DNA of 64,000 bases from Paraferrimonas sp. SM1919 (GTDB lineage Bacteria > Pseudomonadota > Gammaproteobacteria > Enterobacterales > Shewanellaceae), in NCBI RefSeq assembly GCF_010993985.1, contig NZ_WINH01000003.1, forward strand, positions 62,001 through 126,000. The letters are read 5' to 3'. Below are positions 52,761 to 61,397 of this stretch, piece after piece (position 1 is the first letter of the stretch; every line of letters begins with the position of its first letter). The notes under the pieces were generated by a model that made no database searches, had not been told where the DNA came from, and worked only from the letters and a program-made list of their open reading frames with translations. Made by a program: the position numbers and the translations under genes.

Positions 52761-53612
52761 TTATCTTTTTTCAAGTAATTCCAATATCTTATAAGAAGCT
52801 TCTAATCCAGAGTTTTGATTTTGTCCGCTAACAAATCTTTGCTCCTCATCTACTGCCACATAGGTTGCCAAAAAGTCTACAAACTTAGTTTGGGCAACAA
52901 ACTTTGCCCCTGCTTTGCGTAGTTCAGTTTCTGGGTGCATTGGTGTAACGGTAATATCTAACTCTTTAATTTGTTTATCGGTAACACCGGTAATGGTACG
53001 ACCAGCAATGAGCTTATTGCCATTTTCGTCTAATGCATTGACCAATGCCAAAGCCCCATGGCAGACGCTGCCGATGATTGGCGCGCGCTCAGAATAATAA
53101 GCATTACTAATTAACGCGGCGACATCTTCAGATTGGGCTAAATCGTAAGCCGCGCCCCAGCCCCCCGCGACAAACACCACATCATATTGGCTTACCTCTA
53201 CATCCTTTACAGCAATAGAGTTTTTAACTTTGGCCATTAAAATACTGTCTTCAAGCATACGTTTGTCTTGCTTAGATACTACCGGAAACTCAAGAGATTG
53301 AGGGTCTATAGGAATACTGCCACCTTTAACCGAAGCGACATCAACCGCCATACCCGCATCGCTAAAGGCATAATAGGCATGGGTCAATTCACTGGCAAAT
53401 AACCCCGTCGCTTTCCCCTCGGTAGAGCCCTCTGGCCCTAAAATGCCATGACTGGTTGATAGTACTAACGCCTTTTTTTGAGGCAGCTGATAGTCGGTTC
53501 TCCCCGTGTACTCAGGGTGCAAGCCTAAGCTGGTTAATATGGTTGGCAGCAACGCCAATAGCGTGCCTAAAATAATAGGCACAATAAACATAACTTTATG
53601 GGAGGTTTTCAT
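52761..53612 (-). CDS. DJ-1/PfpI-family protein with N-terminal membrane anchor
   Basis: A 283-residue protein of the type 1 glutamine amidotransferase-like fold. The nucleophile elbow is SVCHGAL (about residues 189-195, with the cysteine in the usual place), preceded by VVFVAGGWGAAYDLA. A hydrophobic N-terminus (7-30) suggests export or anchoring, which is unusual for this mostly cytosolic family. Hsp31-like members act as chaperones or glyoxalases. Its position within an acyl-CoA operon is unexplained. Confidence 0.85.
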   Translation of the reverse strand: MKTSHKVMFIVPIILGTLLALLPTILTSLGLHPEYTGRTDYQLPQKKALVLSTSHGILGPEGSTEGKATGLFASELTHAYYAFSDAGMAVDVASVKGGSIPIDPQSLEFPVVSKQDKRMLEDSILMAKVKNSIAVKDVEVSQYDVVFVAGGWGAAYDLAQSEDVAALISNAYYSERAPIIGSVCHGALALVNALDENGNKLIAGRTITGVTDKQIKELDITVTPMHPETELRKAGAKFVAQTKFVDFLATYVAVDEEQRFVSGQNQNSGLEASYKILELLEKR

Positions 53613-53621
53613 TGTTATTCC

Positions 53622-55298
53622 TTATGCAACTTGAGGAGTAGCTTCACGCAAATCCTTTCTTAAAATTTTACCAACATTTGATTTCGGCAGTTCATCCATT
53701 AATTCGAATTCTCTTGGGACTTTATAATTGGTAAGGTTGGTCCTACAAAAATCCATCATCTCTTGTTCATTGAGACGACCTGAGTAGGTGGCTAAGTAAA
53801 TTTTTATTTTCTCACCGGTTTGGGCACAGGGGACACCAATTGCCGCCGCCTCAATGACGTCTGGATGAGAGACTAATACCTCTTCAATTTCATTGGGAAA
53901 GACGTTAAAGCCTGAAACAATGATCATGTCTTTTTTACGGTCCACAATCGAGAAGTAACCGTTTTCATCCATGACACCAATGTCACCAGTGGCTAGCCAG
54001 CCATCCTTAATTACCTCGGCGGTAGCTTCTGGGCGGTTATAATAACCTTCCATCACTTGTGGCCCTTTTAGCCAGATTTCACCGGGTTGTCCAATCGGTT
54101 GCTCATTGCCCTCTTCGTCCACCACCTTCATATCGGTACTAGGTAAAGGTAAGCCAACACTGCCATTAAATTGGCGTTGATTATAGGGACAACTACTGGC
54201 GCAGGGAGAACATTCGGTTAAGCCAAAGCCTTCTAAAATGGCCGAACCGGTAAGCTCTTGCCACCGATTAGCCACCGCTTCTTGAGTCGCCATCCCTCCT
54301 GCGACACTAAATTTCAGGTGTGAAAAATCAATATCCTTGAATTCTGGGGCATTCATTAAGCCATTGTATAAAGTATTCACTCCAGTGAAGGCAGTAAAAG
54401 GATATTTGGCGATCGTTTTAGCAAAGGTAGAGAAATCTCTGGGGTTACTAATTAATAGATTCGTACCACCAAAGGTCATAAACGCCAGACAATTACATGT
54501 CAAAGCAAAAATATGGTAAAGGGGTAGTGCCGTCACCAAGATTTCATTGCCTTCATCTATCGCTGGTAAGATACTGGCTTTCATCTGTTGTAAATTTGCC
54601 ACAATATTACGATGGGACAGCATTGCCCCCTTTGCGACCCCGGTGGTGCCGCCGGTGTACTGCAGAAAAGCTAAATCACTCGGGATCACCTCAACCTGTT
54701 GAAACTCATGTTTGGCGCCAAGTTTAAGCGCTTGATTAAAAGTAGCATCCACATTAAGGTTAAATTTTGGCACCATCTTTTTAACATGCTTTACCATAAA
54801 GTTAATCAAGGCACCTTTAAAGCCAGGCACTCTATCGGCTAACTGAGTGGTAATGACATGTTTAACACTGGTTTTATCGATAACCTTTTCTAGGGTTGAG
54901 GCAAAGTTTTCAATGATCAGAATCCCTTTGGCACCAGAATCGTTCATTTGGTGTTCGAGCTCGCGCGGGGTGTAAAGTGGATTCACATTCACCACCACTA
55001 GTCCAGCTTGTAATGCAGCAAAAATTGCAATCGGATATTGCAGACAGTTGGGCATCATAATGGCAAATTTATCGCCTTTTTTAAGGCCTAAATCCACTCT
55101 TAAATAGTTCGAAAATGCTTGCACATGTTGAGCTAATTGGCGGTAAGTCATTCTGGTATGCAAGCTAATAAAAGCATCAATATCAGCCCATTGCGCTGAA
55201 TATTTATCAAAAATCTCATTAATTGAAAGGTATTTTTGAATATCCACAGTAGCAGGTACATCCTTTGGATAGCTTTTTTCGACCCATAACTTAGTCAT
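53622..55298 (-). CDS. Long-chain fatty acid--CoA ligase (FadD-like)
   Basis: A 558-residue AMP-forming ligase. LQYTGGTTGVAKGAMLSH is the P-loop-like motif (about 208-225), GFGLTECSP the adenylate motif, and GDIGVMDENGYFSIVDRKKDMIIVSG (written in parts) the C-terminal hinge region with DRKKDMI. It activates fatty acids to acyl-CoA at the inner membrane. I chose the ATG with AAGGA 7 bases upstream; the frame begins 75 bp earlier. It follows the kinase gene by 10 bp. Confidence 0.93.
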   Translation of the reverse strand: MTKLWVEKSYPKDVPATVDIQKYLSINEIFDKYSAQWADIDAFISLHTRMTYRQLAQHVQAFSNYLRVDLGLKKGDKFAIMMPNCLQYPIAIFAALQAGLVVVNVNPLYTPRELEHQMNDSGAKGILIIENFASTLEKVIDKTSVKHVITTQLADRVPGFKGALINFMVKHVKKMVPKFNLNVDATFNQALKLGAKHEFQQVEVIPSDLAFLQYTGGTTGVAKGAMLSHRNIVANLQQMKASILPAIDEGNEILVTALPLYHIFALTCNCLAFMTFGGTNLLISNPRDFSTFAKTIAKYPFTAFTGVNTLYNGLMNAPEFKDIDFSHLKFSVAGGMATQEAVANRWQELTGSAILEGFGLTECSPCASSCPYNQRQFNGSVGLPLPSTDMKVVDEEGNEQPIGQPGEIWLKGPQVMEGYYNRPEATAEVIKDGWLATGDIGVMDENGYFSIVDRKKDMIIVSGFNVFPNEIEEVLVSHPDVIEAAAIGVPCAQTGEKIKIYLATYSGRLNEQEMMDFCRTNLTNYKVPREFELMDELPKSNVGKILRKDLREATPQVA

Positions 55299-55308
55299 AA
55301 TATTGTCC

Positions 55309-56352
55309 TTAACATGTTGTCTGTTGTTGTGACTCGATGATCCCCAAGGCTTGTTTGGCCAAAGGGTACACAAAACCTGCTACTTTATTTGCTTGCTCAC
55401 TTGAGGCATTGCCCATTGCTGCGCGTTTGGCAACCCCTTGAGCAATCGCAGCTAAACGGAAAAAGCTAAAGGCTAAATAAAAGACCCAATTATCAATGCC
55501 ATCGATACCACGTTTATCGCAGTAGCTTTGTACATATTCTGCTTCAGTTGGGATCCCTAGTGCCGCCCTATTCATACCAGCTAAACCATCCATTACACCA
55601 GTATTTTGTGGCATACGCAGCTGCATGCATTGATAAGCAAGATCCGCATAAGGGTGCCCCAGTGTCGACAGCTCCCAATCTAACAGGCCAATGATCTCAC
55701 CGTCTTCGTTAAACATCATATTGTCTAAACGAAAATCCCCATGGACTAAACACACTTGACCGTCATCCTCGGGCAGATTTTCCCCAAGCCAAGCAATGAG
55801 CTTATCCATAGCCGCAATAGGCTCTAATTCTGATGCCTTATATTGCTTCGTCCAGCGACTGTATTGACGCTCAAAATACCCCCCCTTAGGGCCATAATCA
55901 GCTAAACCAACACTATCTATGTCAACATTATGCAAATTCGCCATTACTTGGTTCATTTGCTGATACATTTTGCTACGGAGGGCATTTGACGACACTTTTT
56001 CTAATGCCGCGTTCCAGTGAATTTGCCCCTCTAAATACTCCATCACCACAAATATTGTCCCAATAATCGAGGTGTCTTCGCATAAATGGTGCATTTTGGG
56101 TACTGGAACGTCTGTTTTAGCCAAAGCAGCCATGACCTTATATTCACGGTCAACCGCATGGGCGGACTTTAACAACTTACCCGCAGGCTGCTTCCTAAGC
56201 ACATAGGTTGCATTAGGGGTCGTCACTTTATAGGTAGGGTTAGATTGACCGCCTTTAAATTTTTCTAGGGTTATTGGCCCACTAAAGCCCTCAATATGTT
56301 CTGTTAAATACTGCTCTAACAACTGCTCATCAAATCCATTTACTTGGTACAT
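55309..56352 (-). CDS. APH-family phosphotransferase, ACAD10/11 kinase-like
   Basis: A 347-residue kinase-fold protein. The Brenner motif LVHGDFRLDNMMF (about 199-211) and GLLDWELSTLGHPYADLAY are characteristic of the group fused to acyl-CoA dehydrogenases in animal ACAD10/ACAD11. It also has LEKFKGGQSNPTYKV at the nucleotide loop. Homologues such as LvaA phosphorylate 4-hydroxyacyl-CoAs. The next gene encodes the matching dehydrogenase, so the pair probably acts in sequence. The reaction is inferred, not shown. Confidence 0.87.
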   Translation of the reverse strand: MYQVNGFDEQLLEQYLTEHIEGFSGPITLEKFKGGQSNPTYKVTTPNATYVLRKQPAGKLLKSAHAVDREYKVMAALAKTDVPVPKMHHLCEDTSIIGTIFVVMEYLEGQIHWNAALEKVSSNALRSKMYQQMNQVMANLHNVDIDSVGLADYGPKGGYFERQYSRWTKQYKASELEPIAAMDKLIAWLGENLPEDDGQVCLVHGDFRLDNMMFNEDGEIIGLLDWELSTLGHPYADLAYQCMQLRMPQNTGVMDGLAGMNRAALGIPTEAEYVQSYCDKRGIDGIDNWVFYLAFSFFRLAAIAQGVAKRAAMGNASSEQANKVAGFVYPLAKQALGIIESQQQTTC

Positions 56353-56368
56353 TCGTTAGCCCTTATAG

Positions 56369-57586
56369 TTATTGATTATTGGCAAATTTTTTGGCGTAAT
56401 CACGGCCGAGCTGCATCATATGGACCTGATCTGGACCATCGGCAAAGCGTAAACTGCGCTGCCCCGCCCACATATGCGCCAGCGGCGTATCCTGAGATAA
56501 TCCCACAGCACCATGGCATTGCATCGCCCTATCAATAACCGTTAGGGCCATATTAGGGGCGATAATTTTAATCATGGCAATTAAGTCCTTAGCAGCTTTA
56601 TTGCCTTCCTCATCCATTTTTTGTGCGGCTTTTAAGGTCAGTAATCTGGCCTGTTCAATTTCACACACGGATTTAGCAATATCTTCACGAATAGATTGCT
56701 GCTTAATAAGTTCACGACCAAAAGCAACCCGCTGATTAACCCGCTGACACATTAATTCTAGAGCACGTTGAGCCGCACCGACACTGCGCATACAGTGGTG
56801 GATTCGACCTGGGCCTAAGCGCCCTTGGGCAATCTCAAAGCCACGGCCCTCACCCGCGATAATGTTCTCTTTGGGTACTCGTACATTATCGAAAATGATT
56901 TCAGCATGCCCCTCTGGCGCATCGTCATAGCCCATCACCTGCATCGGTCTGATAACCTTTACCCCTGGGGTGTTCATTGGCACCAAGATCATGGATTGTT
57001 GAAGATATCGGTTCTCATTAGTCGCATCCGTTTTCCCCATGACAATCATAATTTCACATTGTTTACGCATGGCACCGCTAATGTAAAATTTATGACCATT
57101 GATGACATAGTCATCGCCATCGGCTTTGATCTCAGTTTCAATGTTAGTGGCATCACTGGAGGCAACTGCCGGCTCAGTCATCGCAAAGGCACTACGAATG
57201 CGCCCAGCCATTAACGGCTGTAACCAATCTTGCTGTTGTTTATCACTGCCATATTTGGCCAGTACTTCCATATTGCCAGTATCAGGAGCGCCGCAGTTAA
57301 ACACCTCTGGCGCCCAGATCACTTTGCCCATTACTTCAGCCAATGGTGCGTATTCCAAGTTAGTTAAACCCGGACTAAAATCCCCATAAACTTTAGGCAA
57401 AAACAAATTCCACAACCCTTGGTCCTTGGCTTTTTGTTTTAACTGCTCCATAAGCTCTGGTGTTGACCAAGGTTCGTCCCGCAAAGCTTGATGCATCTTA
57501 TGTTCATTAGGGTAGATATGCTCATCCATGAAGGCGTTGAGCTTATCAAGTAAATCTTGCACTTTTTCAGAATATTGAAAGTCCAT
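56369..57586 (-). CDS. Acyl-CoA dehydrogenase, ACAD10/11-like
   Basis: A 405-residue flavin dehydrogenase. It carries [18 protein letters not shown], a [14 protein letters not shown] block, and the C-terminal [19 protein letters not shown] and [16 protein letters not shown] typical of the ACAD11 branch. In that branch the enzyme removes phosphate from a 4-phosphoacyl-CoA to give an enoyl-CoA. I chose the ATG with GAGGAG upstream; the open frame starts 84 bp earlier. It lies 16 bp upstream of the kinase gene. Confidence 0.92.
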   Translation of the reverse strand: MDFQYSEKVQDLLDKLNAFMDEHIYPNEHKMHQALRDEPWSTPELMEQLKQKAKDQGLWNLFLPKVYGDFSPGLTNLEYAPLAEVMGKVIWAPEVFNCGAPDTGNMEVLAKYGSDKQQQDWLQPLMAGRIRSAFAMTEPAVASSDATNIETEIKADGDDYVINGHKFYISGAMRKQCEIMIVMGKTDATNENRYLQQSMILVPMNTPGVKVIRPMQVMGYDDAPEGHAEIIFDNVRVPKENIIAGEGRGFEIAQGRLGPGRIHHCMRSVGAAQRALELMCQRVNQRVAFGRELIKQQSIREDIAKSVCEIEQARLLTLKAAQKMDEEGNKAAKDLIAMIKIIAPNMALTVIDRAMQCHGAVGLSQDTPLAHMWAGQRSLRFADGPDQVHMMQLGRDYAKKFANNQ

Positions 57587-57608
57587 CTTCTGCTCCTCGT
57601 TCGTTCCG

Positions 57609-58283
57609 TCACACCAGGGTGCACAAATGTTTTTGCCCCTCGATATGGGCATAGTTATTAAAATAATCAAGCTTAAATCGTTGATTAGAGAAGCTTATTT
57701 TTGTAATCGATGAATTCACCACTTTTTGATTTAAATTAATCATCGTCGCATTATCCGCGCCAAAAAGTTGCTGACATAAACTGGATATCACTCCACCTGA
57801 GGTAAACACTAAGACACTTTGATGCTCAGCTTTAGTAATGTCATGCATACCTTGCCAAGTGCGCTCAGTAAAAGCTTGGTAACTCTCAGTGTAATCATCA
57901 TAATCCCCGCTCTGCCAGCGTTGCATGGCTAACGCAAATTCTTTAGCGAGTATCCGTTTGGGTTGTTTTTGCTTCGCCGCAAATGCCGCAAGCGCTTGTC
58001 CATTAACAAATTCAGGATTGTGTCTGTGCAGCACCTGCTGGTGATCAAATTCATTAAATCCGGTATGAATAGCACAACCTAAACGGCTACCATGACCTTC
58101 AAAAAAATGTTCAAAACTTTGCGCATGCCTCAGCATATCACCACTAAAGCAAGCATCAGGGGTTAACGCCCCTTTAAGGCGCTCTCCTAATATTTGCATT
58201 TGCTGACAGCCCAAATCTGACAACCTGTCGTAGTCAGCAGAAGCAAAACTGGCTTGCCCGTGTCGTATTAAATATATCTGCAT
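57609..58283 (-). CDS. Histidine phosphatase family protein
   Basis: A 224-residue phosphoglycerate-mutase-like protein. The active-site LIRHGQAS (residues 5-12) and [15 protein letters not shown] follow the family pattern, with [14 protein letters not shown] near the end. It is the first gene of the operon. Such genes are often found beside the ACAD11-like pair, where a phosphatase could recycle phosphorylated intermediates; that role is a guess. Confidence 0.88.
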   Translation of the reverse strand: MQIYLIRHGQASFASADYDRLSDLGCQQMQILGERLKGALTPDACFSGDMLRHAQSFEHFFEGHGSRLGCAIHTGFNEFDHQQVLHRHNPEFVNGQALAAFAAKQKQPKRILAKEFALAMQRWQSGDYDDYTESYQAFTERTWQGMHDITKAEHQSVLVFTSGGVISSLCQQLFGADNATMINLNQKVVNSSITKISFSNQRFKLDYFNNYAHIEGQKHLCTLV

Positions 58284-58459
58284 TTATGTGTTAACTTTTT
58301 TAACTATAAAACCATCATGGCGCTTAGTTTCGCATTAATCCAATTAATTATCTTTATGACCCAGTATTCATCTTACGAATAATCATTAACCCTTTATGCT
58401 TGACGAAAGAATAATTTATAGGCAGTTTAATTATGAAAAACATTACGTTAGGGATAACC

Positions 58460-60280
58460 ATGGGCAAGTTTATTAAGTTTTTATTATTCATACTGATCGT
58501 CAGTGGTATCAGTGCCTATGTGTTTTTAAAAGACCCAGTGCTTAGGAATATACCAACGGATAAAGGCAGTCACTGGCAGCCTAATGGTATCCCCAATGTC
58601 CCTAATTCAACTGCCCAAAACTTAAATAAAGTTGCCTTTAGAACCATGCATGGGGATCTCAATAATAGTGACCAACTGTGGATCGCTACCGCCCCCGAAC
58701 AAGAACTAGCTTGGACGGCTGAGGCGCATTTATATGTCCCTGAAGGGCCAACCATGGATGACAATGGCAATATCTACTTTAGCCCGCTGTTTCCCAGTGA
58801 AGATGTCAGTCTAATCGCCCTAGATGGTGATACCGGCAAGCGCATATGGAGCTTACCAACTAAAGGCGATATTCGCGGTGCCGGTGCACCATTAGTACTC
58901 AACACGCCTGAATATCCCCATAAGCAAACCATTTACCATGCGACGTTTCATTGGGCATGGGCGGTTGCGCCAGACGGTACAATACTGTGGCATAAGCCCA
59001 CTGGCTTTAACACTGACCGAGATATCGCCCCGCATCATTGGGGCGTCAATTATGTGGCTCAATTTGATGCATTAACTCTGGTAACTGGTGATGGCCAAAT
59101 CACCTTACTAAACCGAGCCAATGGTGAACCCTTACTAGATTCACCAATTAGCCTACCTGGTACCCAAGGCCCCAAAAGCGCCAAAGGTTTACCAAAGCCT
59201 TTTATTATTGATAGGGGCAACCAGGCAGCGGCAAAGGTATTTGGCAAGCCCCCCGAAGGCGATGGCTTTTTTACGTTCTTACTCAATGTTATTTTTGGTG
59301 CCGGCTCTGAAGTCGCTAACTTTTATGCGGTTGATAGCAATACCGGCCGTATGTTTGTCGCGGCTACCGCCCCCGATGAAACTGACGGTAAGCTTGATGG
59401 CATCTCCAGTAATGGTGCCGTGTATGCCTTAGATATTATTAACAATGACAAACTTGAGCTTGTGATCAGTGCTCGCTATGACTTTTCCGGTGGCACTGGT
59501 TCTACTCCAACCGTGTCTAATGATGGCCAGCGTTTATACCTCTCAGATGATAATGGCCATGTGATTGTGCTAGACCGTGATTTAAATGAATTGTGGCGTA
59601 AAAATGTTGGTGAGCAAATTGCCGCCTCCATTGCTGTTTCAGCCGATAATAACGAGCTATACGCCGTCACCAAGCATAATATTTTCAAGCTATTTGATAA
59701 GGGGGACAAAGGCGAAATGGCATGGACTGCCACCTTAGATGCTTACAGCAGTCACGATAACATTAACTCCCTTACCCCAACCATTACGGCTAATGGTATT
59801 GCCGTTGGCATTGGTGCCAAACGCAGTATTGGTAACAGCGATCTTATGATTGCCAATGGGTTTGGCTTATTAGACAAGGATACTGGAAAGTTACGGGGTT
59901 ACAGTCGAAGTGTGGAAGAGTCGATATCGGTCACCTCGGTCGCCCCTGATGGTGGCTATGTGATTGCCCATTCGCCTGTACGACGCTTAGCTAGTGCCGG
60001 ATTGTTCCCTAGTTTTATCTCACCGATTATGGGTGGCATTGCCCGATTTAAGCCCAGTAACTATGGCTTACTCGCGCGAGAAGCGGCTTGCTCTGCTAGC
60101 AAAATACAACTGCGCATGGAACAAAACCAAGCCAACCCAAACTACCAGCAACAACACAGGCAATGGGATCAACAACAACTGCAGGCATTAATCACACAAA
60201 CAGAAATGGCAATGGCTAAAGCTCAGTTATCCTTCGATACCGATGATCTAACCGGTCTTTGTAGTAATTTAACTGATTAG
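58460..60280 (+). CDS. PQQ-like beta-propeller protein, membrane-anchored
   Basis: A 606-residue protein with one N-terminal membrane anchor (about 3-22) and a large extracytoplasmic domain of propeller blades. Repeats such as ALDGDTGKRIWSLP, VLDRDLNELWRKN and TNKVAPDG-like turns resemble PQQ-binding quinoprotein blades, but without the metal-binding and disulphide pattern of true dehydrogenases. I chose ATG 58460, with AGGG 6 bases upstream; an ATG 27 bp earlier is open. It is divergent from the acyl-CoA operon. Function unknown. Confidence 0.82.
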   Translation: MGKFIKFLLFILIVSGISAYVFLKDPVLRNIPTDKGSHWQPNGIPNVPNSTAQNLNKVAFRTMHGDLNNSDQLWIATAPEQELAWTAEAHLYVPEGPTMDDNGNIYFSPLFPSEDVSLIALDGDTGKRIWSLPTKGDIRGAGAPLVLNTPEYPHKQTIYHATFHWAWAVAPDGTILWHKPTGFNTDRDIAPHHWGVNYVAQFDALTLVTGDGQITLLNRANGEPLLDSPISLPGTQGPKSAKGLPKPFIIDRGNQAAAKVFGKPPEGDGFFTFLLNVIFGAGSEVANFYAVDSNTGRMFVAATAPDETDGKLDGISSNGAVYALDIINNDKLELVISARYDFSGGTGSTPTVSNDGQRLYLSDDNGHVIVLDRDLNELWRKNVGEQIAASIAVSADNNELYAVTKHNIFKLFDKGDKGEMAWTATLDAYSSHDNINSLTPTITANGIAVGIGAKRSIGNSDLMIANGFGLLDKDTGKLRGYSRSVEESISVTSVAPDGGYVIAHSPVRRLASAGLFPSFISPIMGGIARFKPSNYGLLAREAACSASKIQLRMEQNQANPNYQQQHRQWDQQQLQALITQTEMAMAKAQLSFDTDDLTGLCSNLTD

Positions 60281-60298
60281 GTAATAAGAGCAGTAACC

Positions 60299-61189
60299 AT
60301 GGCTAAAGTTGATTTAAATTTATTTATTATTTTTAGAAGTATTTATCAGCATGGCAGTGTATCTAAAGCGGCCAAGGCGCTTTACTTATCGCAACCTGCC
60401 ATTAGCCATGGTTTGGCTAAACTTAGGCAGCACTTTGACGATCCGCTGTTCCATAGACAGGGAAATCAAATGCTACCAAGCCCATTGGCACGCAATATTT
60501 ACCAAGACATCGAACAAGCAACTCGTACTCTAGAATTGACGCTAACCAAAACAAAACTGTTTTCCCCGATTGACTCAGATAAAAATATCAATATCGCCAT
60601 GCACAGTTCGGTGGAACCGTTTTTGCTACCCAAACTGGTAAAAAGACTCAGGCACAGTGCCCCCAAAATGACCATAACCAGCTCTCGACTAGAACGCACT
60701 AAACTGTCAGAACAACTGGGTAATGGTGAGATCGATATTGCCATTGATCCGCTCTTCTCGTTACCCAGTAGTATTAGCCATAGCAAAATTCAACCGCAAA
60801 AAATGACTGTCGCCGTGGCCGAAAAGTTTGCCCCAAGCAAAGATCTGACATTGGAATATTACTTACAGAAGGAACATATTCTGGTCTCCTCAAGACGTAC
60901 CGGCATCGGCTATGAAGACTTTGAACTTTCTAAACTGGGGTTTAGCAGACACATCGCGATGCGCTGTCAACACCACTTTGCCGCTTGTTGTGTGTTGCAG
61001 GATTCCGATTTATTACTCACCTTACCAGAAGATATTGCCCTCACCCTGCAAAACAGTTTTGATTTAAAATTGTTGTCGCTGCCGTTCGAGCTTACCTCAG
61101 CCGATATCCATATGTACTGGGACAGTAAATTAGATAAAGATCCCGCTAACAAGTGGCTAAGAAACCAAATTCTGCAAAGTACCTTCTAG
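60299..61189 (+). CDS. LysR-family transcriptional regulator
   Basis: A 296-residue regulator. The HTH occupies about 4-62 (GSVSKAAKALYLSQPAISHGLAKL in two overlapping motifs), with NQMLPSPLA after it, as in the NodD/LeuO-like branch. The effector domain follows. It lies 18 bp after the propeller gene and precedes the TonB-dependent receptor, so both are candidate targets. The ligand is unknown. Confidence 0.93.
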   Translation: MAKVDLNLFIIFRSIYQHGSVSKAAKALYLSQPAISHGLAKLRQHFDDPLFHRQGNQMLPSPLARNIYQDIEQATRTLELTLTKTKLFSPIDSDKNINIAMHSSVEPFLLPKLVKRLRHSAPKMTITSSRLERTKLSEQLGNGEIDIAIDPLFSLPSSISHSKIQPQKMTVAVAEKFAPSKDLTLEYYLQKEHILVSSRRTGIGYEDFELSKLGFSRHIAMRCQHHFAACCVLQDSDLLLTLPEDIALTLQNSFDLKLLSLPFELTSADIHMYWDSKLDKDPANKWLRNQILQSTF

Positions 61190-61195
61190 CACATC

Positions 61196-61212
61196 AACTG
61201 GTCATACCAGAC
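61196..61212 (+). promoter_or_regulatory. FadR-like palindrome upstream of the receptor gene
   Basis: AACTGGTCATACCAGAC has a perfect CTGGT-CAT-ACCAG core, the reverse complement of the core at 21328-21340. The outer bases match less well. It lies about 110 bp upstream of the putative -35. Confidence 0.5.
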
Positions 61213-61305
61213 CGGTTATTAACCCATAACGCCCAACGGTACGGAATTTAGTCGATATAAAGTCAATTTATCAATGTAATGGTTTAATTTTGTTCAATTA
61301 TTTTA

Positions 61306-61334
61306 TTGACACTATAAGTGCCATTAGTTACTAC
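61306..61334 (+). promoter_or_regulatory. Possible promoter of the receptor gene
   Basis: A perfect -35 TTGACA (61306-61311) is followed after 17 bases by TACTAC, a poor -10, about 64 bp before the ATG. Confidence 0.35.
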
Positions 61335-61397
61335 TAGATAGAAATAACTATAAAGAAATCCTAAGCAGTACCAAATAATTGAACAACGAGGCCAATC

